64,000 bases of DNA from an uncultured Clostridia bacterium (GTDB taxonomy: Bacteria; Bacillota; Clostridia; Peptostreptococcales; Anaerovoracaceae). Positions 25,278-34,069 of the stretch are shown one piece after another; position 1 is the stretch's first letter, and every line of letters begins with the position of its first letter. The translations under genes were made by a program, and so were the position numbers. The DNA lies in contig CALIXS010000026.1 of assembly GCA_938046095.1 (NCBI GenBank), forward strand, positions 62,001 to 126,000, read 5' to 3'. The notes below the pieces were generated by a model. It saw only the letters and a list, made by a program, of their open reading frames with translations. It was not told the DNA's origin and searched no databases.

Positions 25278-27084
25278 TGCGGCATACAGGAATCTGCTTT
25301 TTCGTCTGAGGGGCAGGGCAAAACGTTACAGAGGGCTATATGCTGCATGCGTGTCGGTTCGTGGAGTTTCTTTGTTTCTTCTGTTTTCGACTATGGGCGT
25401 CCTTTTGTCGAGGGTGGTCGGACAGATAACGGGAGAGTACCCTTCGGGTTCTCTCAGAACGATCGTAATATATGTGGCGGCGATTATAGTACTTTCGGTG
25501 ATATCGGGAACTGTCGGAATCGGATTTACTTATATAGAAGGCAAAGTCAGACTCTCGCTTCGCCGGGATATGCTCGATTCGTATTTTCGGGCTGACGAGA
25601 CAGCGGCGGCGGAATATTCCCCGGAAGAGTTTCTAAGCAGGATGAACGGCGATCTTAATGACGCAACGGGACTGGTCGGTGCATATTTGAGCGGATGGAT
25701 ATATGAGCCGGCAATATCCGGTGCTCTTTCGCTCGCATGGGTATTTTGGATGAATCCGCTCTTCGGGCTCCTGTGTCTGGTGTGCGCTTCGGTAAATATG
25801 GTGTTTTTCCAGGCGATGGCAAAGCGGCTTGTTCGATATACGGAAGAAGCTGTCGAGTGCAGAAGCGGGATATTTGTTTTTCTGCGCGAGTACCTTCTTG
25901 GTACGGCAGATATACGCACGCTCGGCTGGCAGAGGGTATTTCAGGGGAGATTGGATTCAGATCTTAAGGAATATCAAAGCAAGAATAAGAGGCTGACAGG
26001 AACGGAAGCCGGACGAAGAGCCGTTTTGACGTTTTTCGCGGACTGTGTGAGCATACTGCTTTTGCTGTGGGCGGGCAGATATCTTGTAGATCTCGGGTAT
26101 TTCAGATTTTCCGATGTAATGATAGCAATACCTTTGATGGATCAGATCGGGCAGATGATGATAGCAGTCGTGAATAAGAATGTGATAATCAGCCAGGCGG
26201 GAGTTCACCTGAAGCGCGTTTTTGAAATAGTCGATCTCGAAGGAGAGGAGTACGGCGGTACGGGCGCGGGTACAGGTGATGATCCGGCTCTGCGTACGGA
26301 TGAAGGTCAAATCGCACGGACATGTGACGATCACTTCCTGCGTACGGATGAAGCCATCCGTCTTGAGCGTATATCGTATTCGTATGCCGGCAAGCTCGCG
26401 GCCGGAAAGCAGGTGCTGTCGGATGTATCATTAAGCATAGAAAAAGGAAAGAAAACGGCTCTGATCGGAGAAAGCGGCAGTGGAAAATCGACGATCCTGA
26501 ACGTGATCGCGGGCTTATACCTGCCGGACGGCGGTGACATATATATCGGCGGAAGATCGGCAGGAGATATACCCGCGGATGAGAGGCTGTCGGATTTTTC
26601 CGTTCTGCCGCAGAAACCGCATCTGTTTAATTGCTCAATAGCTCAGAATATCGCTTTATCCGAAACCCCTGATATGGATAAAGTAAAGCGCTGTGCCGAC
26701 ATGGCCGCCGCTTCGCCCTTTATCGAAGAGCTTCCGGAAAAGTACGAAACGATGATTCAGGAGAATAATGCAGGGTTGTCCGGAGGCCAGATACAGCGTA
26801 TCGCCCTTGCCAGGTGTCTGTATGATGATGCGCCGATCATTCTGATGGATGAGCCTACGGCGTCGGTGGACAGAAAATCGGAGGAGGAGATCATCAGTGC
26901 CGTCCTGAGTCTGCAAGACAGGACTGTCGTCATGGTAAGCCACCGGCTCGGGTGTGTAAAGGATTTCGATAATATCGCAGTTATCAATAACGGCAGGGTG
27001 ACCGAGGAGGGAGATCATCAAAGTCTTATGATGACGGGCGGCGAGTATGCAAGACTGTGGAGGCTGCAACAGGATGCGGAATGA
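25270..27084 (+). CDS. ABC exporter half-transporter (membrane plus ATPase domain), second subunit
   Basis: 604 residues. An exporter membrane domain (about 1-310) and an ATPase domain with Walker A GESGSGKST, Q-loop VLPQKPHLFNCSI, signature LSGGQIQRIALARCL, Walker B IILMDEP with the following Thr-Ala-Ser-Val (no Glu-to-Asp loss in DEP), and H-loop VSHRL. The linker between the domains carries a 16-codon tandem duplication: the 16-mer CTGCGTACGGATGAAG appears at 26290 and 26338. It overlaps the preceding gene by 8 nt and ends the transcription unit. Likely partner of the 23637 product in lipid, peptide or drug export. Confidence 0.88.
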   Translation: MNSAAYRNLLFRLRGRAKRYRGLYAACVSVRGVSLFLLFSTMGVLLSRVVGQITGEYPSGSLRTIVIYVAAIIVLSVISGTVGIGFTYIEGKVRLSLRRDMLDSYFRADETAAAEYSPEEFLSRMNGDLNDATGLVGAYLSGWIYEPAISGALSLAWVFWMNPLFGLLCLVCASVNMVFFQAMAKRLVRYTEEAVECRSGIFVFLREYLLGTADIRTLGWQRVFQGRLDSDLKEYQSKNKRLTGTEAGRRAVLTFFADCVSILLLLWAGRYLVDLGYFRFSDVMIAIPLMDQIGQMMIAVVNKNVIISQAGVHLKRVFEIVDLEGEEYGGTGAGTGDDPALRTDEGQIARTCDDHFLRTDEAIRLERISYSYAGKLAAGKQVLSDVSLSIEKGKKTALIGESGSGKSTILNVIAGLYLPDGGDIYIGGRSAGDIPADERLSDFSVLPQKPHLFNCSIAQNIALSETPDMDKVKRCADMAAASPFIEELPEKYETMIQENNAGLSGGQIQRIALARCLYDDAPIILMDEPTASVDRKSEEEIISAVLSLQDRTVVMVSHRLGCVKDFDNIAVINNGRVTEEGDHQSLMMTGGEYARLWRLQQDAE

Positions 27085-27109
27085 TGTTTGTTTATTCATT
27101 GTATTTCAA

Positions 27110-27161
27110 CCCCTCATTTTGCACAGTGCTCCCCCCCAATAACAATTGAGGGGATATTTTT
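27110..27161 (+). terminator. Terminator after the ABC exporter pair
   Basis: CCCCTCA (27110-27116) pairs with TGAGGGG (27147-27153) around a long loop that includes a run of seven C; ATATTTTTTT follows. Confidence 0.6.
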
Positions 27162-27227
27162 TTGTCCGCAAAAACACAACAATACGCGTTTTTTTAATGA
27201 TAAAGATGAAGAAGTGTTATTATCGCA

Positions 27228-27256
27228 TTGCATTATTCAAAATATTGGACTATAAT
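27228..27256 (+). promoter_or_regulatory. Sigma-A-type promoter of dppABCDF at 27.3 kb
   Basis: TTGCAT (27228-27233), a 17-bp spacer and a perfect TATAAT (27251-27256). The ~58-nt leader has a hairpin AAAGGCG/CGCCTTT at 27281-27297 before the ribosome site AAGGAGG. Confidence 0.75.
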
Positions 27257-27321
27257 CAGTGTATACATCTGAAAGGTGGCAAAGGCGGTGCGCCTTTCAC
27301 ACTATTTTAAGGAGGCGAAAA

Positions 27322-29010
27322 ATGAGAAATAAGCTTTTGGTTACCCTGCTTATCGCGGTCATGGCGGTTTCTATGCTGTCGGCATGCGGAAAGAACGACA
27401 GCTCGGGCTCGACATCGGGAAACGGGTCGTCGGGCAACAAAGTGACGTATGATGACGGTTTCGGAGAAAACGTCCTTCGTATCACATATCAGGCTGAGCC
27501 GGAGTCGGCTGATCCTGCATGCACGACGGCGGATTACATCCTCATGATGAACTGCATGGATACGCTCGTCAAGACTGAGACAAACGACAAGAACGAGAAT
27601 GTAACTGTTCCGTGGGTGGCGAAGTCATGGGAGATAAGCGATGACGGTCTCACATATAAGTTCAAGCTCCGCGACGATGTCAAGTTCCATAACGGCGAGA
27701 AGCTTACAGCGGACGATGTTCTCTACACCGTAGACCGTATGCTCCAGCCCGAAAGAGCCGCGGTGAATACGTCGTGGATGGACGTCATAGCGGGCGCACA
27801 GGATGTCCTCGACGGCAAAGCGAAGACGGTAGAAGGAAAGGGCATCATTATCGAGGACGATTACAACTTCAGCATCGTACTCGCCGACAGCTATGCACCG
27901 TTCCTCGCATGTCTGAGCACGCCTGCGTGGTCGCTCTGCAACAGAGAGGCCGGCGAAAAGGCTGACGAAGCGGGCGGCGGCGCGGCTACGAGCGTTTACG
28001 GTTCCGATCCTGCGTATTTCTCGGCTTCGGGGCCGTTCATACTCAAGGAATGGGAGCTCAACGACCATGTATTCCTCGAAACGAATAAGGATTACTGGGC
28101 GGGCGCGTCCGATATGGACGGCATCCTCCTCAAGATTATACCTGACGCTCAGACGGAGAAGATGCTTTTCGACTCGGGACAGATTGATATCTTTGATCTC
28201 GATCACGCGCTCGATCAGATACCTACATATAGAGACAATCCTGATTACAAGAACAATTTTGTTGAGAAGACGGTTCTCGGAACATCGTACCTTTCGCTGA
28301 ACGAGTCTATAGAGCCTCTCGGTGACGTTAAGGTCCGCAAGGCTCTTCAGATGGCGATCGACAGAGATACGCTTATCCAGAGCATGTACTACGGTGCGGC
28401 GACACCTGCCTGCACCTTCCTGCCTGAGGGTGTTCCGGGATATGACAAGGACTCGGAGCCTATAAAGTACGATCCGGAGGGGGCGAAGAAGCTCCTCGAG
28501 GAGGCTGGATACGCCGACGGATTTGATCTTACGATCACACAGACGACAGATTCAAGCCAGTCGGATCAGGAGGTCAACGAGGCCATAGCGAAGATGTTCG
28601 AGGCCATCGGCGTCAGAACTAAGATTGAGCAGTACGACAACGCCACATGGTATTCCGTAAGATCAAACGGAGAGCTTCCTATGTACAGGACGAGCTGGAT
28701 AGCGGACTTCAACGATCCGGACAACTTCCTGTATCAGATGTACGGCTCAAGCTCAAACAAGGCGAGGTCGTGGAACTACTATAATACTGAAGCTATCGCA
28801 AGGCTTGAGGCGGCAAGGCACATGACGGACGAGAAGGCCAGAACTGAAGAGTATAAGGCTCTCGACAAGCTGATAATCCGTGATGATGCAGCAATGATTC
28901 CGCTCTGGCACAGAGTCAAGGTCAGAGTCATTCAGGACAGAGTAAAGAACTTCGTTCCGATGTGGGCAGGCTACGGAGACTGCTGTTACTACGGCACGAG
29001 CCTCGGTTGA
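27322..29010 (+). CDS. dppA: Dipeptide/oligopeptide ABC transporter substrate-binding lipoprotein (DppA-like)
   Basis: 562 residues from the ATG at 27322, directly after AAGGAGGCGAAA; an upstream in-frame start at 27259 would lie before the predicted transcript start. The signal peptide ends MLSAC (Cys22), followed by a Ser/Gly-rich tether. SBP_bac_5 features: AEPESADPACTTADYILM, the W-x-I-S-x-D-G-L-T-Y-K-F-K-L-R signature, FHNGEKLTADDVLYTVDRM, and RKALQMAIDRDTLI. First gene of a classical dppABCDF operon. A hairpin lies between it and dppB. Confidence 0.92.
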   Translation: MRNKLLVTLLIAVMAVSMLSACGKNDSSGSTSGNGSSGNKVTYDDGFGENVLRITYQAEPESADPACTTADYILMMNCMDTLVKTETNDKNENVTVPWVAKSWEISDDGLTYKFKLRDDVKFHNGEKLTADDVLYTVDRMLQPERAAVNTSWMDVIAGAQDVLDGKAKTVEGKGIIIEDDYNFSIVLADSYAPFLACLSTPAWSLCNREAGEKADEAGGGAATSVYGSDPAYFSASGPFILKEWELNDHVFLETNKDYWAGASDMDGILLKIIPDAQTEKMLFDSGQIDIFDLDHALDQIPTYRDNPDYKNNFVEKTVLGTSYLSLNESIEPLGDVKVRKALQMAIDRDTLIQSMYYGAATPACTFLPEGVPGYDKDSEPIKYDPEGAKKLLEEAGYADGFDLTITQTTDSSQSDQEVNEAIAKMFEAIGVRTKIEQYDNATWYSVRSNGELPMYRTSWIADFNDPDNFLYQMYGSSSNKARSWNYYNTEAIARLEAARHMTDEKARTEEYKALDKLIIRDDAAMIPLWHRVKVRVIQDRVKNFVPMWAGYGDCCYYGTSLG

Positions 29011-29071
29011 TGACATATAATTACGGCATCTGAGTCGCAGCTAATCTACATACAAGCTATTCAATAGCTGA

Positions 29072-29101
29072 GGGAGGGCTCAACTCGTGTTGAGCTCTCC
29101 C
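29072..29101 (+). terminator. Hairpin between dppA and dppB at 29.1 kb
   Basis: GGGAGGGCTCAAC (29072-29084) pairs with GTTGAGCTCTCCC (29089-29101) over 13 positions with one G-T pair and a TCGT loop, followed by TTGTTGGTTT. Same position in the operon as the hairpin at 7357. Confidence 0.78.
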
Positions 29102-29129
29102 TTGTTGGTTTATCAGGAAGGAACACATC

Positions 29130-30050
29130 GTGGCCAAGTACATAATAAAGCGCATTTTAGTAACGATCCCGATGATTATCGCAATCATTCTGATTATATT
29201 TCTGCTCCTGCAGGTATTGCCGGGAAATCCTGTCGAAGTAATGATGAAAGAAAAAGTAAATCAGGACGTAATCGACCGTGTAAGCGAGCAGATGGGACTT
29301 AATGACCCGCTCTACATAAGATTCGGAAGATACCTATGGGATATGCTTCACGGAGATTTGGGACAATCGTACAAACTTAAAAGACCTGTAACCACGCTTA
29401 TCATGACCGCGTTCCCGAACACGATCAGGCTGGCTGTATCGTCGGCACTGGTGGCATGGCTTATAGGCATCCCGGCGGGTATCGTATCCGCAATCAAAAA
29501 GGATTCGCTGCTCGACAGACTTCTCATGGGCTTTGCACTCATAGGCATTTCGCTGCCGGTATTCTGGCTCGCAATGCTTCTGCAGTGGATCTTCGGATAC
29601 AAGCTCAGTCTTCTTCCGATTTCAGGCTATTCTACATGGCAGCATATGGTTTTGCCCGCCATCGTTCTCGGATGGACATCATCCGGTTCCATTGCAAGGC
29701 TTACGCGTTCAAGCCTGCTTGGGGTAATGAAAAACGACTATATCAGAACGGCGAGAGCAAAGGGACTGCTTGAGGGTGCCGTAATAACGAGGCACGGCCT
29801 CAAGAACTCCATGATCCCTGTGGTGACGATGATGGCCATGCAGTTTGCGAGCCTTCTGTCAGGCGCCGTAATAACGGAGTCGGTGTTCGGTATCGGGGGT
29901 ATTGGTCAGCTGATGGTAAGCTCTATTTCTAAGAGAGATATGCCTTTGCTGCAAAGCTCTGTTATTTTTTCAACGATAATCATCATATTGGGAAATCTTG
30001 TAGCGGATATTCTGTATTCGTTCCTCGATCCTAAGATCAGAGAGCAGTAA
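29130..30050 (+). CDS. dppB: Dipeptide/oligopeptide ABC transporter permease DppB
   Basis: 306 residues starting at a GTG at 29130 with AGGAAGG upstream. The N-terminus AKYIIKRILVTIPMIIAI and LPGNPVEVMM are DppB hallmarks; the EAA loop is YIRTARAKGLLEGAVITRHGLKN. Six helices are predicted. It lies 120 nt after dppA, beyond a hairpin, and 13 nt before dppC. Confidence 0.93.
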   Translation: MAKYIIKRILVTIPMIIAIILIIFLLLQVLPGNPVEVMMKEKVNQDVIDRVSEQMGLNDPLYIRFGRYLWDMLHGDLGQSYKLKRPVTTLIMTAFPNTIRLAVSSALVAWLIGIPAGIVSAIKKDSLLDRLLMGFALIGISLPVFWLAMLLQWIFGYKLSLLPISGYSTWQHMVLPAIVLGWTSSGSIARLTRSSLLGVMKNDYIRTARAKGLLEGAVITRHGLKNSMIPVVTMMAMQFASLLSGAVITESVFGIGGIGQLMVSSISKRDMPLLQSSVIFSTIIIILGNLVADILYSFLDPKIREQ

Positions 30051-30063
30051 GGAGGGCACCGCA

Positions 30064-31044
30064 ATGAGTAAAAAAAATAAATTGGCGCTTCAGACTGCGG
30101 CAACTACGACACCGGCACCTGAGGGAACCGATTGGATCCCTGAGGATGCTCTCGAATCTGTCCGCATAGAAGAATCGGCAGAAGCTGAAGTAGCACCTAA
30201 TAAAACGACATGGGAAAAATTCGTCGGTATATTCAAGCATAACAAACTGGCGCTTATATCGTTTATCGTGATCATTTTGTTCATAGTTATATCGCTTTGC
30301 GCACCCCTATTTGCACCGTATGATGTTGACTATCAGGATATGTCGCAGGCGCTCGCAAAGCCGTCGATGCAGCACTGGTTCGGGTGTGACAAGCTCGGCC
30401 GCGACGTTTTATCCAGAATGATATACGGCGGAAGGGTATCGCTTATGATAGGGTTGTTACCGACGATAGTATCGATGTTCATAGGCACGATTCTCGGGCT
30501 TACCGCCGGATTTATAGGCGGCAAAACGGACGCGGTAATAATGAGGATCGCCGATATCTGTATAGCTTTTCCGTCATTACTTCTCGCTATGGTCGTGTCG
30601 TATACGATAGGCTCGGGACTTCTGACCATATTCATAGCGCTGAGCTTCGTAAGCTGGGCGGGAACGGCAAGAGTTGTGCGCTCGGAGGTTCTGTCACTGC
30701 GCGAAAAGGAATACGTGGAGGCGGCGACGTCAATAGGTGTCAGGCGAAAGACGATAATGTTCAGGCATATATTTCCTAACTGCATACCGACGCTCATCGT
30801 CCTTTTGACGAACAGCATCCCGGGGAATATCCTCACAGAGTCGAGTCTTTCGTTTCTCGGAATAGGCGCGCAGCCGCCTTCGACGAGCTGGGGACTCCTC
30901 GTCTATCAGACAAAACAGTATCTTAACATAAACCCTGTCTGTACACTTGCGCCGGGCGTTGCAATACTGCTGCTCGTCGTCGCATTCAATTTTCTGGGAG
31001 ATGCCGTCAGAGATGCTCTCGATCCGCGTCTTCAGGAGCAGTAA
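30064..31044 (+). CDS. dppC: Dipeptide/oligopeptide ABC transporter permease DppC
   Basis: 326 residues. An N-terminal cytosolic stretch of about 60 residues rich in Thr, Ala and Glu precedes the first helix (KLALISFIVIILFIVI). FGCDKLGRDVLSRMIYGGR and the EAA loop YVEAATSIGVRRKTIMFRHIFPN identify the family. The start follows AAGGAGG. Forms the channel with DppB. Confidence 0.93.
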   Translation: MSKKNKLALQTAATTTPAPEGTDWIPEDALESVRIEESAEAEVAPNKTTWEKFVGIFKHNKLALISFIVIILFIVISLCAPLFAPYDVDYQDMSQALAKPSMQHWFGCDKLGRDVLSRMIYGGRVSLMIGLLPTIVSMFIGTILGLTAGFIGGKTDAVIMRIADICIAFPSLLLAMVVSYTIGSGLLTIFIALSFVSWAGTARVVRSEVLSLREKEYVEAATSIGVRRKTIMFRHIFPNCIPTLIVLLTNSIPGNILTESSLSFLGIGAQPPSTSWGLLVYQTKQYLNINPVCTLAPGVAILLLVVAFNFLGDAVRDALDPRLQEQ

Positions 31045-31056
31045 GGAGGTGCGCTG

Positions 31057-32046
31057 ATGAGTAACGAAGTATTGAAAATAAGCGGTCTTAAGACGCAGTT
31101 TTTTACGAGCAAGGGAGTCGTTCCCGCCGTCGACGGTGTAGACATTTCCGTACATGCGGGCAAGGCGGTCGGCCTCGTGGGCGAATCGGGATGCGGCAAA
31201 AGTATGACGGCTATGTCGGTCATGCAGCTGATCGTTTCCCCGGGACGCATAGTCGAAGGGACAATAGAGCTTGAGGGCGAAAACCTGCTCGACAAATCGA
31301 AAAAGGAAATGGCGGACATCAGAGGCAACAGGATCTCGATGATATTTCAGGAGCCGATGACATCTCTCAACCCCGTATATACAATCGGGAAGCAGGTGGT
31401 CGAGGCTATACGTCAGCACTCCGATGTAAGCAAAGAGGAAGCGAAGAAAAGGGCTATAGACATCTTCCGCAAGGTCGGTATCCCTGAACCCGAAAAGAGG
31501 TTTAATACATATCCGCACCAGCTCTCAGGCGGACTTCGGCAGCGAGTAATGATAGGAATGGCAATGGTCTGTGACCCTACGCTTATGATAGCGGATGAGC
31601 CGACTACGGCTTTGGACGTAACCATCGAGGCACAGATCCTCTACCTGATGAAGCAGCTTCAGGAGGAACGCGGGACTGCAATAATCATGATTACGCACAA
31701 TCTCGGCGTTGTCGCCGAATCCTGCGATTACGTTTACGTAATGTATGCGGGCAAGATCATGGAGCAGGCGGACGTTTTCGAGCTATTCAAAAATCCACGG
31801 CATCCGTATACCTTCGGATTGCTCAACTCTATTCCGAAGGTCACGGAAACAAAGGAGCACCTCTACACGATAAGAGGTCTCGTACCTAATCTTCTGAGTC
31901 TCCCGAAGGGGTGCAGGTTCTGCACGCGATGCGACAGGGCGATGAAGATATGTCAGGAGTATGAGCCCGACCTGTACGATGTCGGCGGCGGACACATGGT
32001 ACGCTGTTTCCTCGCAAACAAGGAGGTGATGGAAAGTGGAAAATAA
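31057..32046 (+). CDS. dppD: Dipeptide/oligopeptide ABC transporter ATPase DppD
   Basis: 329 residues. Walker A is GESGCGKSM, with Met where Thr is usual after the Ser. Q-loop IFQEPMTSLNPV, signature LSGGLRQRVMIGMAM, Walker B LMIADEP, H-loop MITHNLG. The C-terminal cluster is CRFCTRCDRAMKIC. Its 3' end overlaps dppF by 11 nt. Confidence 0.93.
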   Translation: MSNEVLKISGLKTQFFTSKGVVPAVDGVDISVHAGKAVGLVGESGCGKSMTAMSVMQLIVSPGRIVEGTIELEGENLLDKSKKEMADIRGNRISMIFQEPMTSLNPVYTIGKQVVEAIRQHSDVSKEEAKKRAIDIFRKVGIPEPEKRFNTYPHQLSGGLRQRVMIGMAMVCDPTLMIADEPTTALDVTIEAQILYLMKQLQEERGTAIIMITHNLGVVAESCDYVYVMYAGKIMEQADVFELFKNPRHPYTFGLLNSIPKVTETKEHLYTIRGLVPNLLSLPKGCRFCTRCDRAMKICQEYEPDLYDVGGGHMVRCFLANKEVMESGK

Positions 32047-33037
32047 CGGACAGAGAACAGTACTCGTAGAATGTAAGAATCTTACTAAGGAGTTTGCGAC
32101 CACTTCCGGATCATTCGGCAAAAATAAAGCGACGGTTCACGCTGTCACAGATGTTAATCTCAAAGTATATAAAGGAGAAACCCTCGGCGTTGTAGGCGAG
32201 TCCGGCTGCGGAAAGTCAACACTCGGAAGGCTGATGATAAGACTTCTCCAGGCGACACGGGGCGAGGTGATGTTTGACGGAAAGGACCTCGGCACTATGG
32301 GAACGGACGAGCTGCGTTCCACGCGCAAACGCATGCAGATGGTCTTCCAGGATCCGTACGCCTCACTGAATCCGCGCCTCAGGGTTCGGGACCTTATAGC
32401 CGAACCGCTTATCACACACCATGTCAACAATTCCGCAAAGGAAGATACCGACCGTGTGGAGGAGCTTATGAGAAAATGCGGCATAAGACCCGAATTCATG
32501 TACAGGTATCCGCACCAGTTTTCGGGCGGACAGCGCCAGAGGGTCAGTATCGCGAGAGCTCTTGCTCTGAATCCTGATCTGATAATCTGCGACGAGCCTG
32601 TATCCGCACTCGACGTATCAATACAGTCGCAGATACTGAACCTGCTCGGCGATCTGCAGCAGCAGTTCAATCTGACATATGTGTTCATTTCTCACGATTT
32701 GTCGGTAGTAAGATACCTGTCTGACCGCGTCTGCGTGATGTTCCTCGGCAGAGTATGCGAGCTCGGCGTCACGCGTGACATCTATGACAGGCCTCTTCAT
32801 CCGTATACAAAGTTTCTGCTCGAAGCCGTCCCCGTTCCCGATCCTACGTACAGAAAGGATCAGAAGAACATGCTGACGGGTGAGATCCCGAGCCCTGTCA
32901 ACCCTCCGAGCGGCTGTTACTTCCGCACGCGCTGCCCGTACGCGACAGAGCGGTGTGCTCAGGAGACGCCGCAGATCGAGGAGGCAGAGCCGGGTCGTTA
33001 CGTCGCATGCCTGCGCCTTCGCGAGATAAACGGCTGA
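32036..33037 (+). CDS. dppF: Dipeptide/oligopeptide ABC transporter ATPase DppF
   Basis: 333 residues. Walker A GESGCGKST, Q-loop VFQDPYASLNPR, signature FSGGQRQRVSIARAL, Walker B LIICDEP, H-loop FISHDLS; C-terminal cluster CYFRTRCPYATERC. Last gene of the operon; a terminator hairpin lies at 33155-33184. The start overlaps dppD and uses the GGAGG inside the dppD 3' end. Confidence 0.93.
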   Translation: MENNGQRTVLVECKNLTKEFATTSGSFGKNKATVHAVTDVNLKVYKGETLGVVGESGCGKSTLGRLMIRLLQATRGEVMFDGKDLGTMGTDELRSTRKRMQMVFQDPYASLNPRLRVRDLIAEPLITHHVNNSAKEDTDRVEELMRKCGIRPEFMYRYPHQFSGGQRQRVSIARALALNPDLIICDEPVSALDVSIQSQILNLLGDLQQQFNLTYVFISHDLSVVRYLSDRVCVMFLGRVCELGVTRDIYDRPLHPYTKFLLEAVPVPDPTYRKDQKNMLTGEIPSPVNPPSGCYFRTRCPYATERCAQETPQIEEAEPGRYVACLRLREING

Positions 33038-33066
33038 CTGCGGTTCCCGATGACTGTGTGTGCGTT

Positions 33067-33127
33067 TCCGGCCGGAATCTTAGATGACTGTGGAGGAGCC
33101 TCCGACCGGGGATCTTAGATGGCTGTG
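33067..33127. repeat. Imperfect 34-bp-spaced direct repeat downstream of dppF
   Basis: TCCGGCCGGAATCTTAGATG-ACTGTG (33067-33092) is repeated as TCCGACCGGGGATCTTAGAT-GGCTGTG (33101-33127), with a GGAGG/CCTCC mini-hairpin between the copies. Purpose unknown. Confidence 0.55.
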
Positions 33128-33145
33128 ACTTCTGAAGGAGTATAT

Positions 33146-33169
33146 ATGATTATGAACGCCCTCGACTAA
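33146..33169 (+). other. Possible 7-codon leader ORF overlapping a terminator, upstream of nfo
   Basis: AAGGAG at 33135-33140 is spaced 5 nt from an ATG that opens MIMNALD-stop. Codons 4-6 of this ORF form the 5' arm of the hairpin at 33155-33184, so translation could melt the hairpin. It may be fortuitous. Confidence 0.3.
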
Positions 33170-33184
33170 AATACCGGGGGCGTT
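33155..33184 (+). terminator. Terminator of the dppABCDF operon at 27.3-33.0 kb
   Basis: AACGCCCTCG (33155-33164) pairs with CGGGGGCGTT (33175-33184), one G-T pair, followed by GTTGT. The T run is weak. Confidence 0.6.
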
Positions 33185-33210
33185 GTTGTATAAAGAAAAG
33201 AGTGTATAAT
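33183..33210 (+). promoter_or_regulatory. Promoter of the nfo operon
   Basis: TTGTTG (33183-33188), 16 bp and TATAAT (33205-33210), followed by GGGAGG before the nfo ATG at 33236. Confidence 0.65.
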
Positions 33211-33235
33211 CATATATAGGAAAGGGAGGTATGCC

Positions 33236-34069
33236 ATGTTCAGAATAGGTTGCCATCTTTCGTCGTCAAAAGGCTATCTGGCGATGGGAAAGGAGGCGCA
33301 CTCGATCGGCGCCAATACATTTCAGTTTTTTACGAGAAATCCGCGCGGGGGCTCTGCAAAACCGCTCGATCTTGGCGATGTTGCGGCGTATAACGAATTT
33401 GCCGCGCAAAACGGCATCGACCTGATTTTGGCGCACGCTCCATACACTATGAATGCCTGCGCCGCCGACGAGGGGCTCAGAAAATTTGCTGCAGAAATTA
33501 TGGCGGACGATCTTATGCGGTTAGGATACATCCCGGGAGCCATGTACAATTTCCATCCGGGAAGTCACGTACAGCAGGGACCGCAGGTCGGCATCGACAA
33601 AATTTCCGAGCTGCTGAACAGGGTTTTGAACGAGGAGCAGTGCACTGTAGTCCTCCTTGAAACTATGGCGGGAAAGGGCTCAGAGGTCGGCAGAACCTTT
33701 GATGAGATAAGGGCGATCATAGACAGAACCGAACTCGAGTCGCATCTCGGTGTTTGTATGGATACGTGTCACGTGTTTGACGGAGGATATGATATCGTCA
33801 ATGATCTCGATGGAGTTATCGCGGAATTCGACGATATTATAGGGCTTGATCGTCTAAAGGCAATACATATCAACGACTCCAAAAACGTTCTCGGCAGCCA
33901 CAAAGACAGGCATGAAAAGATAGGCGAAGGCAATATCGGTATCGACGCATTTGAACGCATAATCAATCATCCGGCGCTGCGTGACAAACCGTTCTTCCTT
34001 GAAACGCCGAACAATATAGAGGGTTATGCGAGGGAGATAGCTTTACTTAAAAGCCTTTATCATGAGTGA
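33236..34069 (+). CDS. nfo: Deoxyribonuclease IV (endonuclease IV family)
   Basis: 277 residues, the usual length for endonuclease IV. The TIM barrel opens with MFRIGCHLSSSKGYLAMGKEA and has FQFFTRNPRGG, LAHAPYTMN, NFHPGSH, LLETMAGKGSEVG, CMDTCHVFDGGYDI, HINDSKNVLGSHKDRHEKIG and FLETPN, covering the expected His, Glu and Asp zinc ligands. It cleaves at abasic sites in base-excision repair. It begins an operon with an alpha/beta hydrolase (8-nt overlap), a cobalamin adenosyltransferase, a thioesterase and an amidohydrolase. Confidence 0.95.
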   Translation: MFRIGCHLSSSKGYLAMGKEAHSIGANTFQFFTRNPRGGSAKPLDLGDVAAYNEFAAQNGIDLILAHAPYTMNACAADEGLRKFAAEIMADDLMRLGYIPGAMYNFHPGSHVQQGPQVGIDKISELLNRVLNEEQCTVVLLETMAGKGSEVGRTFDEIRAIIDRTELESHLGVCMDTCHVFDGGYDIVNDLDGVIAEFDDIIGLDRLKAIHINDSKNVLGSHKDRHEKIGEGNIGIDAFERIINHPALRDKPFFLETPNNIEGYAREIALLKSLYHE

